The notes: generated by a model not told the origin, from the sequence alone. DNA of 57,653 bases from Fimenecus sp963624605 (GCA_963624605.1 CAVFQD010000005.1:1-57653), one strand, 5' to 3'; shown: positions 7,529 to 15,278, counted from the stretch's first letter. Made by a program: numbers and translations.

Positions 7529-8309
7529 GCTCCAACACCTCCTTCGTCAGCGAGCGGTATGCGGCGGCGACCTTGCCGTTCTTGTCGTGGGCAAAGATGC
7601 TCTTGCCCCGGCCGCTGGTTTCCGCGGCCCGGACGGAAAAGGGGATCTCCGTTCCAAACACCCGGATCTTTTCGCCGTAATGGGCACGCAGAGATGCGAT
7701 GATCTCCTTGGCCTCGTTGGTGCGGCTGTCCACCATCGTGAACAGGATGCCGTCGATTTTCAGCTTCGGGTTGATCTGCCGCTTGACCTTTGCGATGGAC
7801 TGCATCAGCAGATCAAGCCCCTTTGCCGAGAGAAATGACGGCTGGGACGGGATGATCACGCTGTCCGCTGCGGCCAGAGAGTTGATTGGCATCATACCGA
7901 GCGACGGCATACAGTCAATGAGGATATAGTCGTAATGGGGCTTGACCGCATTGATATATGTCCGCAGCACGCTTTCCCAGCTCATGGCGTTGATCAGCCG
8001 GATCTCCATGCCGGACAGCTCAATGTTCGCCGGGAGCAGGTCAACGCCCTCGCCGTGATGCAGAATACCGCAGCCGTCCGGGATGGGGGTATCGTCGATC
8101 ACATTCTGCATGATGTCTGCCAGCGTAACGGGCAGCTCATCCGGCTTCGGGTAGCCGAGGGAGAGGGTCAAAGAGCCTTGTGCGTCTGCGTCAATGAGCA
8201 GCACCCGCTTGTTCTGCTGGGCAAGCCCGATGCCGAGGTTGGCGGTAGTCGTGGTCTTGCCCACACCGCCCTTTTGGTTCGTCACCGCAATCACTTTGCA
8301 ATTCGCCAT
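7485..8309 (-). CDS. parA: ParA/Soj-family partition ATPase
   Basis: The 274 residues carry the deviant Walker A motif 'KGGVGKTT' (13-20), the A' segment 'VLLIDADAQGS', Walker B 'YILIDCMPSL' and the typical 'SFLSAKGLDLLMQSI'. ParA ATPases bind nucleoid DNA and pull or position ParB-bound DNA; in integrative elements they stabilise the excised circle. The ATG at 8309 follows AAAGGAGG with good spacing. The gene appears complete and is coupled to parB by a 44-base overlap. Codon choice is GC-rich compared with the flanking chromosome, which supports transfer. The hairpin at 8374-8409 lies upstream. Confidence 0.9.
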   Translation of the reverse strand: MANCKVIAVTNQKGGVGKTTTTANLGIGLAQQNKRVLLIDADAQGSLTLSLGYPKPDELPVTLADIMQNVIDDTPIPDGCGILHHGEGVDLLPANIELSGMEIRLINAMSWESVLRTYINAVKPHYDYILIDCMPSLGMMPINSLAAADSVIIPSQPSFLSAKGLDLLMQSIAKVKRQINPKLKIDGILFTMVDSRTNEAKEIIASLRAHYGEKIRVFGTEIPFSVRAAETSGRGKSIFAHDKNGKVAAAYRSLTKEVLELERKTERFRDDAAR

Positions 8310-8373
8310 ATGGGTTTCCTCCTTTGCATAAATTTAGCCGCCTGCGGCGAAGCAGACGGCTATGTAGGGAAGC

Positions 8374-8409
8374 AAAACGACCGCTTGCTTTTACACAGGC
8401 GGTCGTTTT
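8374..8409. terminator. Bidirectional terminator-like hairpin upstream of parA
   Basis: AAAACGACCGC (8374-8384) pairs perfectly with GCGGTCGTTTT (8399-8409), giving A-run, GC stem and T-run in either direction. It separates parA from the right end of the element. Confidence 0.65.
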
Positions 8410-8475
8410 ACGAGGACACAAGAGGACACACGGTTCACATTTTCAGTTGAACGCTTTTCCATCCCCAAATTATTC

Positions 8476-8511
8476 TGCTAATACTTTTGCAATACGGCAC
8501 GAAAATTAGCA
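8476..8511. repeat. TGCTAATA motifs at the element's right end
   Basis: TGCTAATA (8476-8483), the related TTGCAATACGGCAC (8487-8500) and inverted ATTAGCA (8505-8511) repeat motifs of the left end; compare TTGCTAATACGGTGC at 5141. They are probable integrase arm sites of the right end. Confidence 0.55.
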
Positions 8512-8605
8512 GGATATTGAGGGAAACGCACTGATTTTCAAAGGAACTCAAATCATCGAAAATCCTTGATATTCCAAGGCTTTTCGGACATTACAGGACA
8601 CACAG

Positions 8606-8672
8606 NNNNNNNNNNNNNNNNNNNNNNNNNNNNNNNNNNNNNNNNNNNNNNNNNNNNNNNNNNNNNNNNNNN
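8606..8672. other. Assembly gap (67 N)
   Basis: A run of N sits between two copies of the 14-mer TACAGGACACACAG (8592-8605 and 8674-8687). The gap length is probably an estimate. Because tRNA halves on the two sides fit each other, the scaffold join across the gap looks right. Confidence 0.95.
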
Positions 8673-8716
8673 GTACAGGACACACAGGTATACGGTTAAA
8701 AACGAGATTTTTTGAA

Positions 8717-8760
8717 CTCCTAAGGGTTAGTTGTGAGTTCGATTCTCGCAGGGGGTGCCA
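8717..8760 (+). pseudogene. 3' half of the split tRNA-Arg(CCU) gene
   Basis: Starting with the anticodon loop CTCCTAA (8717-8723), the bases give the 3' anticodon stem GGGTT, a 4-base variable loop, T-arm GTGAG-TTCGATT-CTCGC, acceptor AGGGGGT, discriminator G and CCA (8758-8760). The bases before it (TTTGAA) cannot pair with GGGTT, so the tRNA is broken exactly at the loop. The partner half is at 4774-4811. Confidence 0.88.
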
Positions 8761-8792
8761 AAAAAGCCAAGTCGAAAGACTTGGCTTTTTTA
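8761..8792 (+). terminator. Original terminator of the split tRNA-Arg
   Basis: A perfect 14-bp stem (AAAAAAGCCAAGTC / GACTTGGCTTTTTT) with a GAAA loop follows the CCA end directly. Confidence 0.92.
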
Positions 8793-8960
8793 ATGAAGCG
8801 CACCTAACGGTGCATGAAAAGTGAAGCGGTGCTTTTAAGCACCATGAAAAATGTATTTGTGTTCAAAAATAAAAGTGCGCTTTGCTTCATGCAAGCGATA
8901 AGCGAGTGCTTTGTGTTGCGTAACAACGCAAAGCAATATTTTTATAATGCGCCGTAAAAG
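8793..8960. repeat. Palindrome-rich intergenic stretch
   Basis: Short nested inverted repeats occur here, such as GGTGCTTTTAAGCACC, TTGCGTAACAACGCAA and GAAGCGCAC...GTGCGCTT. No gene is visible. A TATAAT at 8987-8992 with only a weak -35 may start the transcript of the gene at 9025. Confidence 0.4.
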
Positions 8961-9024
8961 TCCTCTTAATGATACTTTGGGTGGCGTATAATTAAGTTAC
9001 GAATATAAAAAGGAGTGTTAAATT

Positions 9025-9324
9025 ATGAAAATAACAGTTGAGTTGCGAAAGGCTTTTTTAGATGCCAAGAAAAATATCGAGGTTTCGTTTGAAAGAAAAA
9101 ACGGAAAATTTGAGCACAAAACCAGCATTGATAAAGAGGAAAATATTCTTCGTGACCGCTTGGAGGATGAGCTTGAGAGGATAGAAGAGGAACTCGACGA
9201 GCTTGAAGATAAGTATCCTGATGATGAAGCTTCGGAAGAGTACGAAGCGTGGGAAGAAAAATGCGACAAACTTCGTGAAAAGATAGAGTCGCTTGAGACA
9301 CAAATAGACGATATTGAGGATTAA
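9025..9324 (+). CDS. Small coiled-coil protein of unknown function
   Basis: This is a 99-residue, strongly acidic protein. Residues 40-98 are almost entirely charged heptads ('LEDELERIEEELDELEDKY', 'KCDKLREKIESLETQI'), predicting one long coiled coil; the N-terminus is a short amphipathic segment. The ATG follows AAAGGAG at good spacing, a TATAAT lies at 8987, and a strong terminator follows, so it is a single-gene unit that looks real. No catalytic motif is seen and I do not recognise a family. Confidence 0.75.
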   Translation: MKITVELRKAFLDAKKNIEVSFERKNGKFEHKTSIDKEENILRDRLEDELERIEEELDELEDKYPDDEASEEYEAWEEKCDKLREKIESLETQIDDIED

Positions 9325-9339
9325 ATTCCGCTAAAAAAC

Positions 9340-9372
9340 TCGGCTGTAAGTTTTATGCTTACAGCCGTTTTT
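9340..9372. terminator. Bidirectional terminator
   Basis: CGGCTGTAAG (9341-9350) and CTTACAGCCG (9358-9367) form a perfect 10-bp stem with T-runs in both directions. It serves the coiled-coil gene and the convergent PII-like gene. Confidence 0.92.
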
Positions 9373-9374
9373 GC

Positions 9375-10037
9375 TTAATCTTCAAACATTCCGAAGCCCT
9401 CGACCGAGGTTACGGGCAGGGAAAAAAGTACTGTTCCCGCATCGGAGCTCGGGCCTGCCTTTTCCAAAACGGAACGCATTATTTCGGATTTTTGCTCTTT
9501 TCTTGCGACAATGAAAATCATTTCTTTTTCGCTTGCTAACGAGATGTTGAGGAAGTGTGCCGCCTCCTCCGAGGCTGTGCCTTTTCCGTGTATAACCGTT
9601 CCGCCTGTCGCGCCTGCCGCCCTTGCGGCGTTCATAACCTTGTCTGTCCTGCCCTCGTTTGCAATCGCAACAAGCAGCTCATAGCTTGCGCTTGTTTTCG
9701 GGAGCTCTTTTTTCGGCATTTCGCCCTGTGCTAAAATACTCACGCTTTTTCCACCGCCTATACTTTTTATCGGCACGGAAATTGTAATTCCGTGTCCGGG
9801 TACGCCTATATAAAGGCGCCGTTTGATTTCTTTTATCAGCTTCTCGGCTTTTTCCGAGTTTGCGACGGCTATTACGATACGCCGTTCGTTCGAATCAATG
9901 CCCAACAGGTCAAGCATACTTTGAACAGCCGTTCCGTGCCCGTATACGGTCAGAAAAATCGGAACATCCTGCTCGTTGTGAATTCGGACAAGCTCTTTTA
10001 TATCGTCCGGAGAAACTACGGTTATTATATATTCCAC
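9375..10037 (-). CDS. Tandem PII-like regulatory protein paired with the DUF1538 transporter
   Basis: The 220 residues fall into two similar halves (1-105 and 118-220). Each has a GHG/GKG segment ('VYGHGTAV', 'VIHGKGTA') and a C-terminal 'S-V-P-I-K-S' or 'S-L-P-V-T-S' strand, as in PII (GlnB/GlnK)-type ferredoxin-like folds, including the second-half ends 'PGHGITISVPI' and 'SDAGTVLFSLPV'. PII proteins sense nucleotides and 2-oxoglutarate and gate transporters. The gene sits 3 bases behind the DUF1538 gene, and this pairing is known for the family, so it most likely controls that transporter. The classical Tyr51 T-loop is not evident. Two domains in one chain is unusual, as PII proteins normally have one. 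Confidence 0.75.
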   Translation of the reverse strand: MEYIITVVSPDDIKELVRIHNEQDVPIFLTVYGHGTAVQSMLDLLGIDSNERRIVIAVANSEKAEKLIKEIKRRLYIGVPGHGITISVPIKSIGGGKSVSILAQGEMPKKELPKTSASYELLVAIANEGRTDKVMNAARAAGATGGTVIHGKGTASEEAAHFLNISLASEKEMIFIVARKEQKSEIMRSVLEKAGPSSDAGTVLFSLPVTSVEGFGMFED

Positions 10038-10040
10038 CCT

Positions 10041-11579
10041 TTAAGCCTCCTCCCAGAATTCAATAATGTCAAGATCGTTATATGTTTCCTGCTCGGGTGT
10101 CGCTTCGTCTTTTCTTTTACGCTCAGAAACAAATCCGATAGCCTGTATCGTAAGCAGCGGCATCATTGCGACAAGTGCCACAAGACCGAAAGCGTCACGC
10201 AGAATGTTACCGCCGAAAGCATGGCATATTCCGATTATAAACTGGAGCATAAATGTCGCCGTCATAGGACCCGAGGCTACGCCGCCCGAGTCAAAGGCGA
10301 TAGCCGTGTAAATGTCGGGAACAAAGAACGAGAGTACAAGGGAAATCACATATCCCGGAACGAGAAACCACATAAGTGAAATTCCCGTTATTACCCGAAG
10401 TGCCGAAATTGCCATTGCCGCCGAAATCGCCACGGAAAGTCCGAGCTTTATGCTCTTGCCGGATATTGCGCCTGCGCTGACCTCTTCTATCTGCTTTTCG
10501 AGTACGGCTACGGCAGGCTCTGCGGAAATTACAAACCAGCCGAGCAATGCGGCAATGGGGATAACAAGATATTTGTATCTGCCCTCACCGAGCGTAACTC
10601 CGAGAACTGCTCCGAGTGAGGAAAAGCCGACGTTTACACCCGTAAGGAACAGAACAAGCCCGATATATGTGTAGAGTATACCGATTGTTATTTTGGTAAA
10701 TTTTCGCTTTGAAAGTCGGAGGGAGAAAAACTGAAACAGTAAAAATATGAAGAAAATCGGCAATAAAGCGAGTGCGACCTCCGAGAAGTAGTGCGGAACA
10801 GCCGACAGGTAGGTTTTGCCTATTTGAACTGTGCTGTCATATACCGCTGTTGAAATTTCCGCCGTTGCATCGCCTCCTGAGCTGAACAGACCGAGCAAAA
10901 GGACAGAAAGGATAGGGCCTATCGAGCAAAGCGCAACAAGGCCGAAGCTGTCCGCCTCCGCGTCTTTATCGCTTCGGGAATGTGCGACGCCTACGCCGAA
11001 AGCAAGGATAAACGGAACGGTCATGGGGCCTGTTGTAACGCCGCCCGAGTCAAAGGCGATACCGAGGAAATCGCTGTCGGTAAAAGCCGCAAGGGCAAAT
11101 ACGACGGCATAGCAGGCGATTAAAAACCATCTCAGCTTTGCGCCCGTAAGAATTCTGAGCATACAAAGCGCGAGGAAGAAGCCGACGCCCGCACCGACGG
11201 TTACAATCAAAACCTTGTTCGGAATATGCGGAACGGTTTGGGCAAGCACCTGTAAATCGGGCTCGGCAACGGTTACCGCAAAGCCGAGGGCGAAGCTGAC
11301 AAGCAAAATAAGCGGCAGATTTTTAGTGGCTGTAAGCGAGGTTCCGATTTTGCTTCCTATCGGGGTCATTGACATTTCCGCTCCGAGCGAAAAAAGACCC
11401 ATGCCGATGACCAGAAATAGTGTGCCGAGAAGAAAACTCAGCATCAGGTCTGTCGGTATGGGCGCTATTGTAAGCGAAAGGGCAATGACAACGGCTACGA
11501 TGGGTAATACGCTTTTTGCCGATTCGGAAAGCTTTTCTGAAATAAGGGCATATTTGTGTTTAAGGCGGCGATCTGCCAT
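10041..11579 (-). CDS. DUF1538 family membrane transporter-like protein
   Basis: A 512-residue polytopic membrane protein with about 14 hydrophobic segments. It is an internal duplication: 'IAFDSGGVTTGPMTVPF' and 'IAFDSGGVASGPMTATF' mark the same position in the two halves, each followed by 'DAFGLVAL' or 'DSFGLVAL'. This is the DUF1538 signature; the substrate is not established. The inverted-repeat design suits a channel or carrier. The ATG at 11579 has a GAGGTG site. It is transcribed together with the double PII-like gene, which suggests control by nitrogen or energy state. The upstream serine dehydratase gene, 140 bases away on the same strand, may be in the same operon. Confidence 0.85.
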   Translation of the reverse strand: MADRRLKHKYALISEKLSESAKSVLPIVAVVIALSLTIAPIPTDLMLSFLLGTLFLVIGMGLFSLGAEMSMTPIGSKIGTSLTATKNLPLILLVSFALGFAVTVAEPDLQVLAQTVPHIPNKVLIVTVGAGVGFFLALCMLRILTGAKLRWFLIACYAVVFALAAFTDSDFLGIAFDSGGVTTGPMTVPFILAFGVGVAHSRSDKDAEADSFGLVALCSIGPILSVLLLGLFSSGGDATAEISTAVYDSTVQIGKTYLSAVPHYFSEVALALLPIFFIFLLFQFFSLRLSKRKFTKITIGILYTYIGLVLFLTGVNVGFSSLGAVLGVTLGEGRYKYLVIPIAALLGWFVISAEPAVAVLEKQIEEVSAGAISGKSIKLGLSVAISAAMAISALRVITGISLMWFLVPGYVISLVLSFFVPDIYTAIAFDSGGVASGPMTATFMLQFIIGICHAFGGNILRDAFGLVALVAMMPLLTIQAIGFVSERKRKDEATPEQETYNDLDIIEFWEEA

Positions 11580-11720
11580 TGGGTCACCTCTTTATTCGGA
11601 TTTTTATCTTAATATGAAAATAATTATACGGCAGAAAAATGAACTTGTAATGAACAACCGTAAAATAATAGAAAAAATTTCAGAAAAAGCTGCAAAAATC
11701 GACAAAAATATCGATATTGC

Positions 11721-13103
11721 TCATTTTAGCTTGATTTTTGCGAGTCCTGCCTCTGAGGTTTCCTTGTATTCCGACGACAGGTCAAGTCCCGTTTCTTTCA
11801 TTGCCTGAATTACATTGTCGAGAGAGATTCTTCTTGTGTTCCAAAGGAAGTTTGCAAGGTTTACGGCGTTTATCGCCCTCATGGCGGCAACCGCATTGCG
11901 TTCAATGCATGGGATTTGAACAAGGCCGCAAATCGGGTCGCAGGTAAGGCCGAGATGGTGCTCGATTGCGATTTCGGCAGCATATTCGGTTTTGTCTATG
12001 CTCAACTCAAACAGCTCCGACAGAGCCGCCGCAGCCATGGCGCAGGCACTGCCGATTTCAGCCTGACAGCCGCACTCCGCACCCGAAATCGAGGCGTTGG
12101 TCTTGATAAGATTTCCGATAAGACCTGCGGTCATAAGCGCTTTTATTATCTGTGCGTCACCGAAGCCGTTTTTCCTTTGCTGATAGTACAAAACCGCAGG
12201 AACAACGCCCGCCGCACCGCAGGTCGGAGCGGTAACGATAGTTTCGCCCGAGGCGTTCTGCTCGCCGACGGCAAAAGCATAGGAGCAGACAATTCTGTTT
12301 TCCTTCGTTTCGGCTTTTTCGTCTATGTGCTGACTGTTGTAGAGAGCCTTTGCTTTTTTCTGAATGTTCAGCCCGCCGGGCAGTATGCCCTCGTCGTTTA
12401 ATCCGTTGTGTATGGAACGCTTCATAGCCTCCCATACCGTTTTCATATAATCCTCAAAGCCGTCGGCTTCGTTTTCTTCGACATATTCCCACAGCCTCAT
12501 TTGTCTGTCGCGGCAGTATTCCGCAATTTCATTGAATTTGGTGTGGCGGTAAATCACGGCTTCAACAGGCACATCTTCGCCCTCAAATATAATATCTCCG
12601 CCGCCTACGCTGAAAACACGAACGGAGCTTATTTCCCGACCGTCCCTGTATGCCGACAAGAGCATTGTGTTGGGGTGCGGAAGCTCCTCACCGGTAAAGT
12701 CAAATTCCACATCGCATTTTACGGGGGATAGGGTCTTGCGTATTACGGTGTCGGTTCCGTGTCCCTTGCCCGTCTTGGCAAGCGAGCCGTAAAGAACGGC
12801 TTTGAAATAATCGGCTTGTCTGTTTCTCGCTTTAAAAATTTCACAAGCCCTTTCGGGGCCGATTGTGTGAGAGCTTGACGGACCTCTGCCGATTTTATAT
12901 ATATCGGTAACCGAAAGCATACCCGAAGCGATAGGCTTTACGGATACGGCGTGAGCTCGCTCATAAAAAGAGTTCATCGGAACATTGAAAATCTCCGATA
13001 ACTTGAAAACATGCAAGGCGGACGGCTGGGAAAGACCGTTTTCCCATTTTGAAACCGCGCGATTGCTTATACCGAGCCTTTTACTCAGCTCCTTTTGAGA
13101 CAT
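11721..13103 (-). CDS. sdaA: L-serine dehydratase (iron-sulfur, single chain) with an N-terminal HTH domain
   Basis: Residues 1-48 form an XRE-type helix-turn-helix ('MSQKELSKRLGISNRAVSKW'). From 62 on it is a full L-serine ammonia-lyase: 'SVTDIYKIGRGPSSSHT' (64-80) of the beta domain, and alpha-domain cysteines in 'GAECGCQAEIGSAC' (344-354) and 'TCDPICGLVQIPC' (388-399) for the [4Fe-4S] cluster. It turns L-serine into pyruvate and ammonia. The HTH fusion suggests that the enzyme may bind DNA or is tethered by a second role. Oddly, the codons before the ATG at 13103 continue the HTH ('IKELRLKTG') back to an in-frame stop at about 13166 with no ATG/GTG/TTG, so the start may be a non-standard ATA, or helix 1 was lost. 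The gene could be named sdaA or sdaAB; function is confident. Confidence 0.88.
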   Translation of the reverse strand: MSQKELSKRLGISNRAVSKWENGLSQPSALHVFKLSEIFNVPMNSFYERAHAVSVKPIASGMLSVTDIYKIGRGPSSSHTIGPERACEIFKARNRQADYFKAVLYGSLAKTGKGHGTDTVIRKTLSPVKCDVEFDFTGEELPHPNTMLLSAYRDGREISSVRVFSVGGGDIIFEGEDVPVEAVIYRHTKFNEIAEYCRDRQMRLWEYVEENEADGFEDYMKTVWEAMKRSIHNGLNDEGILPGGLNIQKKAKALYNSQHIDEKAETKENRIVCSYAFAVGEQNASGETIVTAPTCGAAGVVPAVLYYQQRKNGFGDAQIIKALMTAGLIGNLIKTNASISGAECGCQAEIGSACAMAAAALSELFELSIDKTEYAAEIAIEHHLGLTCDPICGLVQIPCIERNAVAAMRAINAVNLANFLWNTRRISLDNVIQAMKETGLDLSSEYKETSEAGLAKIKLK

Positions 13104-13215
13104 TCCTGTTTTTAACCTTAGTTCCTTTATTGTCTGTGAGCAAAACCTTTCCGTAAAATCAACCCCTTACCTTTTTATATTACCACAGGAAACATCAACT
13201 ATAAAGTAAAAACGC

Positions 13216-13259
13216 AAAAAAAATCCGCATAAAGTCAACTTTTGGTTGATTTTATGCGG
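13216..13259 (-). terminator. Terminator of the fructose PTS operon
   Basis: CCGCATAAAGTCAAC (13225-13239) pairs with GTTGATTTTATGCGG (13245-13259; one G-T pair), followed on the minus strand by TTTTTTTT. It lies 40 bases after the ptsI stop. Confidence 0.9.
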
Positions 13260-13299
13260 GACACATATATTCAATGAGGGCAAATTTGCGAAAATTCCG

Positions 13300-14913
13300 T
13301 TATTCACATTCGCATATATTTTTTCTTGTTTGCAAAATTGAGGACGGGGTTACCGAAAATTCATCAAGACCCCATTCGCAAAGCTTGGGGATGAGGCGTG
13401 TATCGGCTGCCGCCTCTCCGCACATACCGACGGGTATTCCTGCCTTTTTTGCGTTTTTGACAGTCGCTTCGATAAGCCGCAGAACCGCAGGCTGAGTCGG
13501 GTCGTACAGCTCGGAAACAGAGGCGTTTCCTCTGTCTACCGCCATGGTGTAGCCGGTAAGGTCGTTTGTTCCTATGGAAAAGAACGCAACCTCCTTTGCG
13601 AGCAAATCGGAAATTATCGCCGCAGACGGCGTTTCAATCATAACGCCTACGGGGATGTCGGCAAACCTGAGACCATCGTCTTTAAGTTCGTTTTTGCACT
13701 CCTCGATAAGCGTCTTTGTCCTGCGAACCTCGTCAAGCGTTGTTACAAGCGGAAGCATAACCTTTATGTCGCCGAAAACCGCCGCACGGAGAATTGCACG
13801 AAGCTGGGTCTTGAAAATTTTGGGGTTGTCAAGACAGTATCTTACCGCACGGTGTCCGAGGAACGGGTTGTCCTCTTTTTCGATTTTAAGATAATCTATC
13901 GCCTTGTCTCCGCCGATGTCAAGCGTGCGGATTATAACCTCTTTGCCGTCCATTGTCTTTGCGACGGTCGAATAGGCTTCGTACTGCTCCTGCTCGGTCG
14001 GGAGAGAGGTTCTGTCCATAAACAGGAATTCGGTTCTGAAAAGTCCGATGCCCTCGCCGCCGTTTTGTATTACATTTTGTGCGTCCTCCGCCTTGCCGAT
14101 GTTGCCGTACACACGCTTTTTGACGCCCGATTTTGTAACGGTTTCCTTTGAAAAATATTCGCTCAGACTTTCTTTTTCCTTGAGATATGCGGCTTGCTTG
14201 TCTCTGTACTCTTTAAGCTCAGCTTCTGTGGGGTCGGTAAACACCTTGCCCTTGAAGCCGTCGGCAATAAGCATATCGCCGTCCGAAATTTTTTCAACAG
14301 CGTTGACAACCGATAAAACGGCGGGGATACCCATTGCACGGGCGAGAATTGCGCTGTGGCTCGTAACGCCGCCGACTTCCGTTATGATTGCCGAGACATT
14401 GTCCTTGTTTATCTGCGAGGTCATGGACGGAGTAAAGTCCTTGGCAATGAGAACCGAGCCCTTGGGCACGGCTGAAATGTCTACACTTTTAACACCCAAA
14501 AGCAGGCGCAAAAGGCTGTCTCTTATGTCCTTGACATCTGAGGCGCGCTGACGGGTAAGCTCGTCGTCAACGCCGGAAAACATATCAATAAACATTGTGC
14601 ATACGCTGTCCGCCGCCGCTTCTGCAACAGAGCCGTTGTCAACAGCTTCCTCCATTTGGGAGAGCATAAACGGGTCCTCGAGCATAACCAGATGACCCTC
14701 GAGTATTTCCGCTTCTTTTTCGCCTGCATTCTTTTTAAGCTCCGCAACAAGAGCTTTTGTTTCGTCGGAAAAGTCGGCAACCGCCGAACGCAGACGCTTT
14801 TTCTGATCTTCCGAATCGGTATATTTTACGGACGAATAGTCAAGGCTTATGTCTTTTATAATGACAGCTTTTCCGATTCCGAAGCCCTGTGATGCGCCGA
14901 TTCCTTTAAGCAT
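13300..14913 (-). CDS. ptsI: PTS enzyme I, phosphoenolpyruvate-protein phosphotransferase
   Basis: 537 residues, the normal length. The PEP-utiliser swivelling domain has 'GGVTSHSAILARAMG' with phospho-His at about 186. The TIM-barrel part follows ('GIGLFRTEFLFM', 'ILDIGGDK'-type 'RTLDIGGDKAIDYL', 'MIETPSAAI', 'FSIGTNDLTGYTMAVDR') and the active Cys lies in 'PVGMCGEAA'. Enzyme I takes phosphate from PEP and hands it to HPr, the first step of sugar uptake by the PTS. I start at the ATG at 14913 since GAAAGGATGAG lies before it; the ATG at 14922 overlaps that site. It ends the fru operon, 33 bases behind ptsH. Confidence 0.95.
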   Translation of the reverse strand: MLKGIGASQGFGIGKAVIIKDISLDYSSVKYTDSEDQKKRLRSAVADFSDETKALVAELKKNAGEKEAEILEGHLVMLEDPFMLSQMEEAVDNGSVAEAAADSVCTMFIDMFSGVDDELTRQRASDVKDIRDSLLRLLLGVKSVDISAVPKGSVLIAKDFTPSMTSQINKDNVSAIITEVGGVTSHSAILARAMGIPAVLSVVNAVEKISDGDMLIADGFKGKVFTDPTEAELKEYRDKQAAYLKEKESLSEYFSKETVTKSGVKKRVYGNIGKAEDAQNVIQNGGEGIGLFRTEFLFMDRTSLPTEQEQYEAYSTVAKTMDGKEVIIRTLDIGGDKAIDYLKIEKEDNPFLGHRAVRYCLDNPKIFKTQLRAILRAAVFGDIKVMLPLVTTLDEVRRTKTLIEECKNELKDDGLRFADIPVGVMIETPSAAIISDLLAKEVAFFSIGTNDLTGYTMAVDRGNASVSELYDPTQPAVLRLIEATVKNAKKAGIPVGMCGEAAADTRLIPKLCEWGLDEFSVTPSSILQTRKNICECE

Positions 14914-14946
14914 TAAACTCATCCTTTCTTTAAGCTGCAGGCGATA

Positions 14947-15213
14947 TTATTCTTCGCCGAAGCCCGATGCGATAAGCTCTTCGACCTTTTGGAGCATCTC
15001 GTTTTCGTCCGCGCCGCTGCACTCGACGGTAATTTCGCTTCCGCATTTGATACAGCCTGCCATTATGTTCATAATGCTTTTGCCGTTGATTTTTTTGCCG
15101 CCGAAAATGATTTCAATGTCAGATGAAAATTTTGACATTTCCGTTACAAAGATATTTGCCGGACGCATATGAAGTCCCATTTTGTTAGTAATTGTAAAGG
15201 TTTTCTGTACCAT
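14947..15213 (-). CDS. ptsH: HPr phosphocarrier protein
   Basis: 88 residues. The active-site His15 is in 'KMGLHMRPAN' and the regulatory Ser46 in 'NGKSIMNIMAG', the site phosphorylated by HPr kinase in Firmicutes. HPr passes phosphate from enzyme I to enzyme IIA of the fructose permease encoded next door and, as HPr-Ser-P, serves catabolite repression with CcpA. The ATG has AAAGGAG. Its location inside a fructose operon, with ptsI, means either that the general PTS proteins of this organism are co-induced by fructose or that a second HPr exists elsewhere. Confidence 0.95.
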   Translation of the reverse strand: MVQKTFTITNKMGLHMRPANIFVTEMSKFSSDIEIIFGGKKINGKSIMNIMAGCIKCGSEITVECSGADENEMLQKVEELIASGFGEE

Positions 15214-15241
15214 AGTTATTCTCCTTTTGTTTTATGAGTGT

Positions 15242-15266
15242 GCCGAGGGGCTGTGCACCCCTCGGT
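15242..15266 (-). other. Intercistronic hairpin between fruA and ptsH
   Basis: CCGAGGGG (15243-15250) pairs with CCCCTCGG (15258-15265). On the minus strand no T-run follows, so it is more likely an mRNA processing or stability element that sets ptsH-ptsI levels apart from fruA than a terminator. Confidence 0.55.
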
Positions 15267-15278
15267 GTTGTTTTATTG

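Larger units (their letters stand above)
4805..8724. mobile_element. Decayed integrative element inserted in the anticodon loop of tRNA-Arg(CCU)
   Basis: The element is bounded by the 8-base direct repeat CTCCTAAG (4805-4812 and 8717-8724), which is the anticodon-loop sequence of the split tRNA. In order it holds a complete tRNA-Arg(CCU), repeated TTGCTAAT motifs near the left end, a 5'-truncated tyrosine integrase, the start of a thioester-type surface protein, a remnant of another secreted protein, ParB, ParA, and TTGCTAAT-like motifs again near the right end. Gene content and GC-rich codon choice in the ParA/ParB part differ from the AT-richer neighbours and resemble conjugative elements of Clostridia. 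No relaxase, coupling ATPase or VirB4-like gene remains, so it cannot transfer by itself. An assembly gap (8606-8672) sits inside it. Confidence 0.85.

Noticed and set aside
4805..8724. Group I intron in the tRNA-Arg(CCU) anticodon loop
   Set aside because: Such introns are known at this site in other bacteria, but this insert is about 3.9 kb, carries integrase, ParA and ParB, has an 8-base direct repeat, and shows no intron core.
8606..8760. Chimeric scaffold join at the N gap
   Set aside because: At first the 3' tRNA half did not fit the intact tRNA at 4865. It does fit the separate half at 4774-4811 in every stem, so the join is supported.
9018..9301. Frames opposite the coiled-coil gene
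   Set aside because: The plus-strand gene has promoter, ribosome binding site and terminator; the opposite frames are Ser- or Phe-rich shadows.
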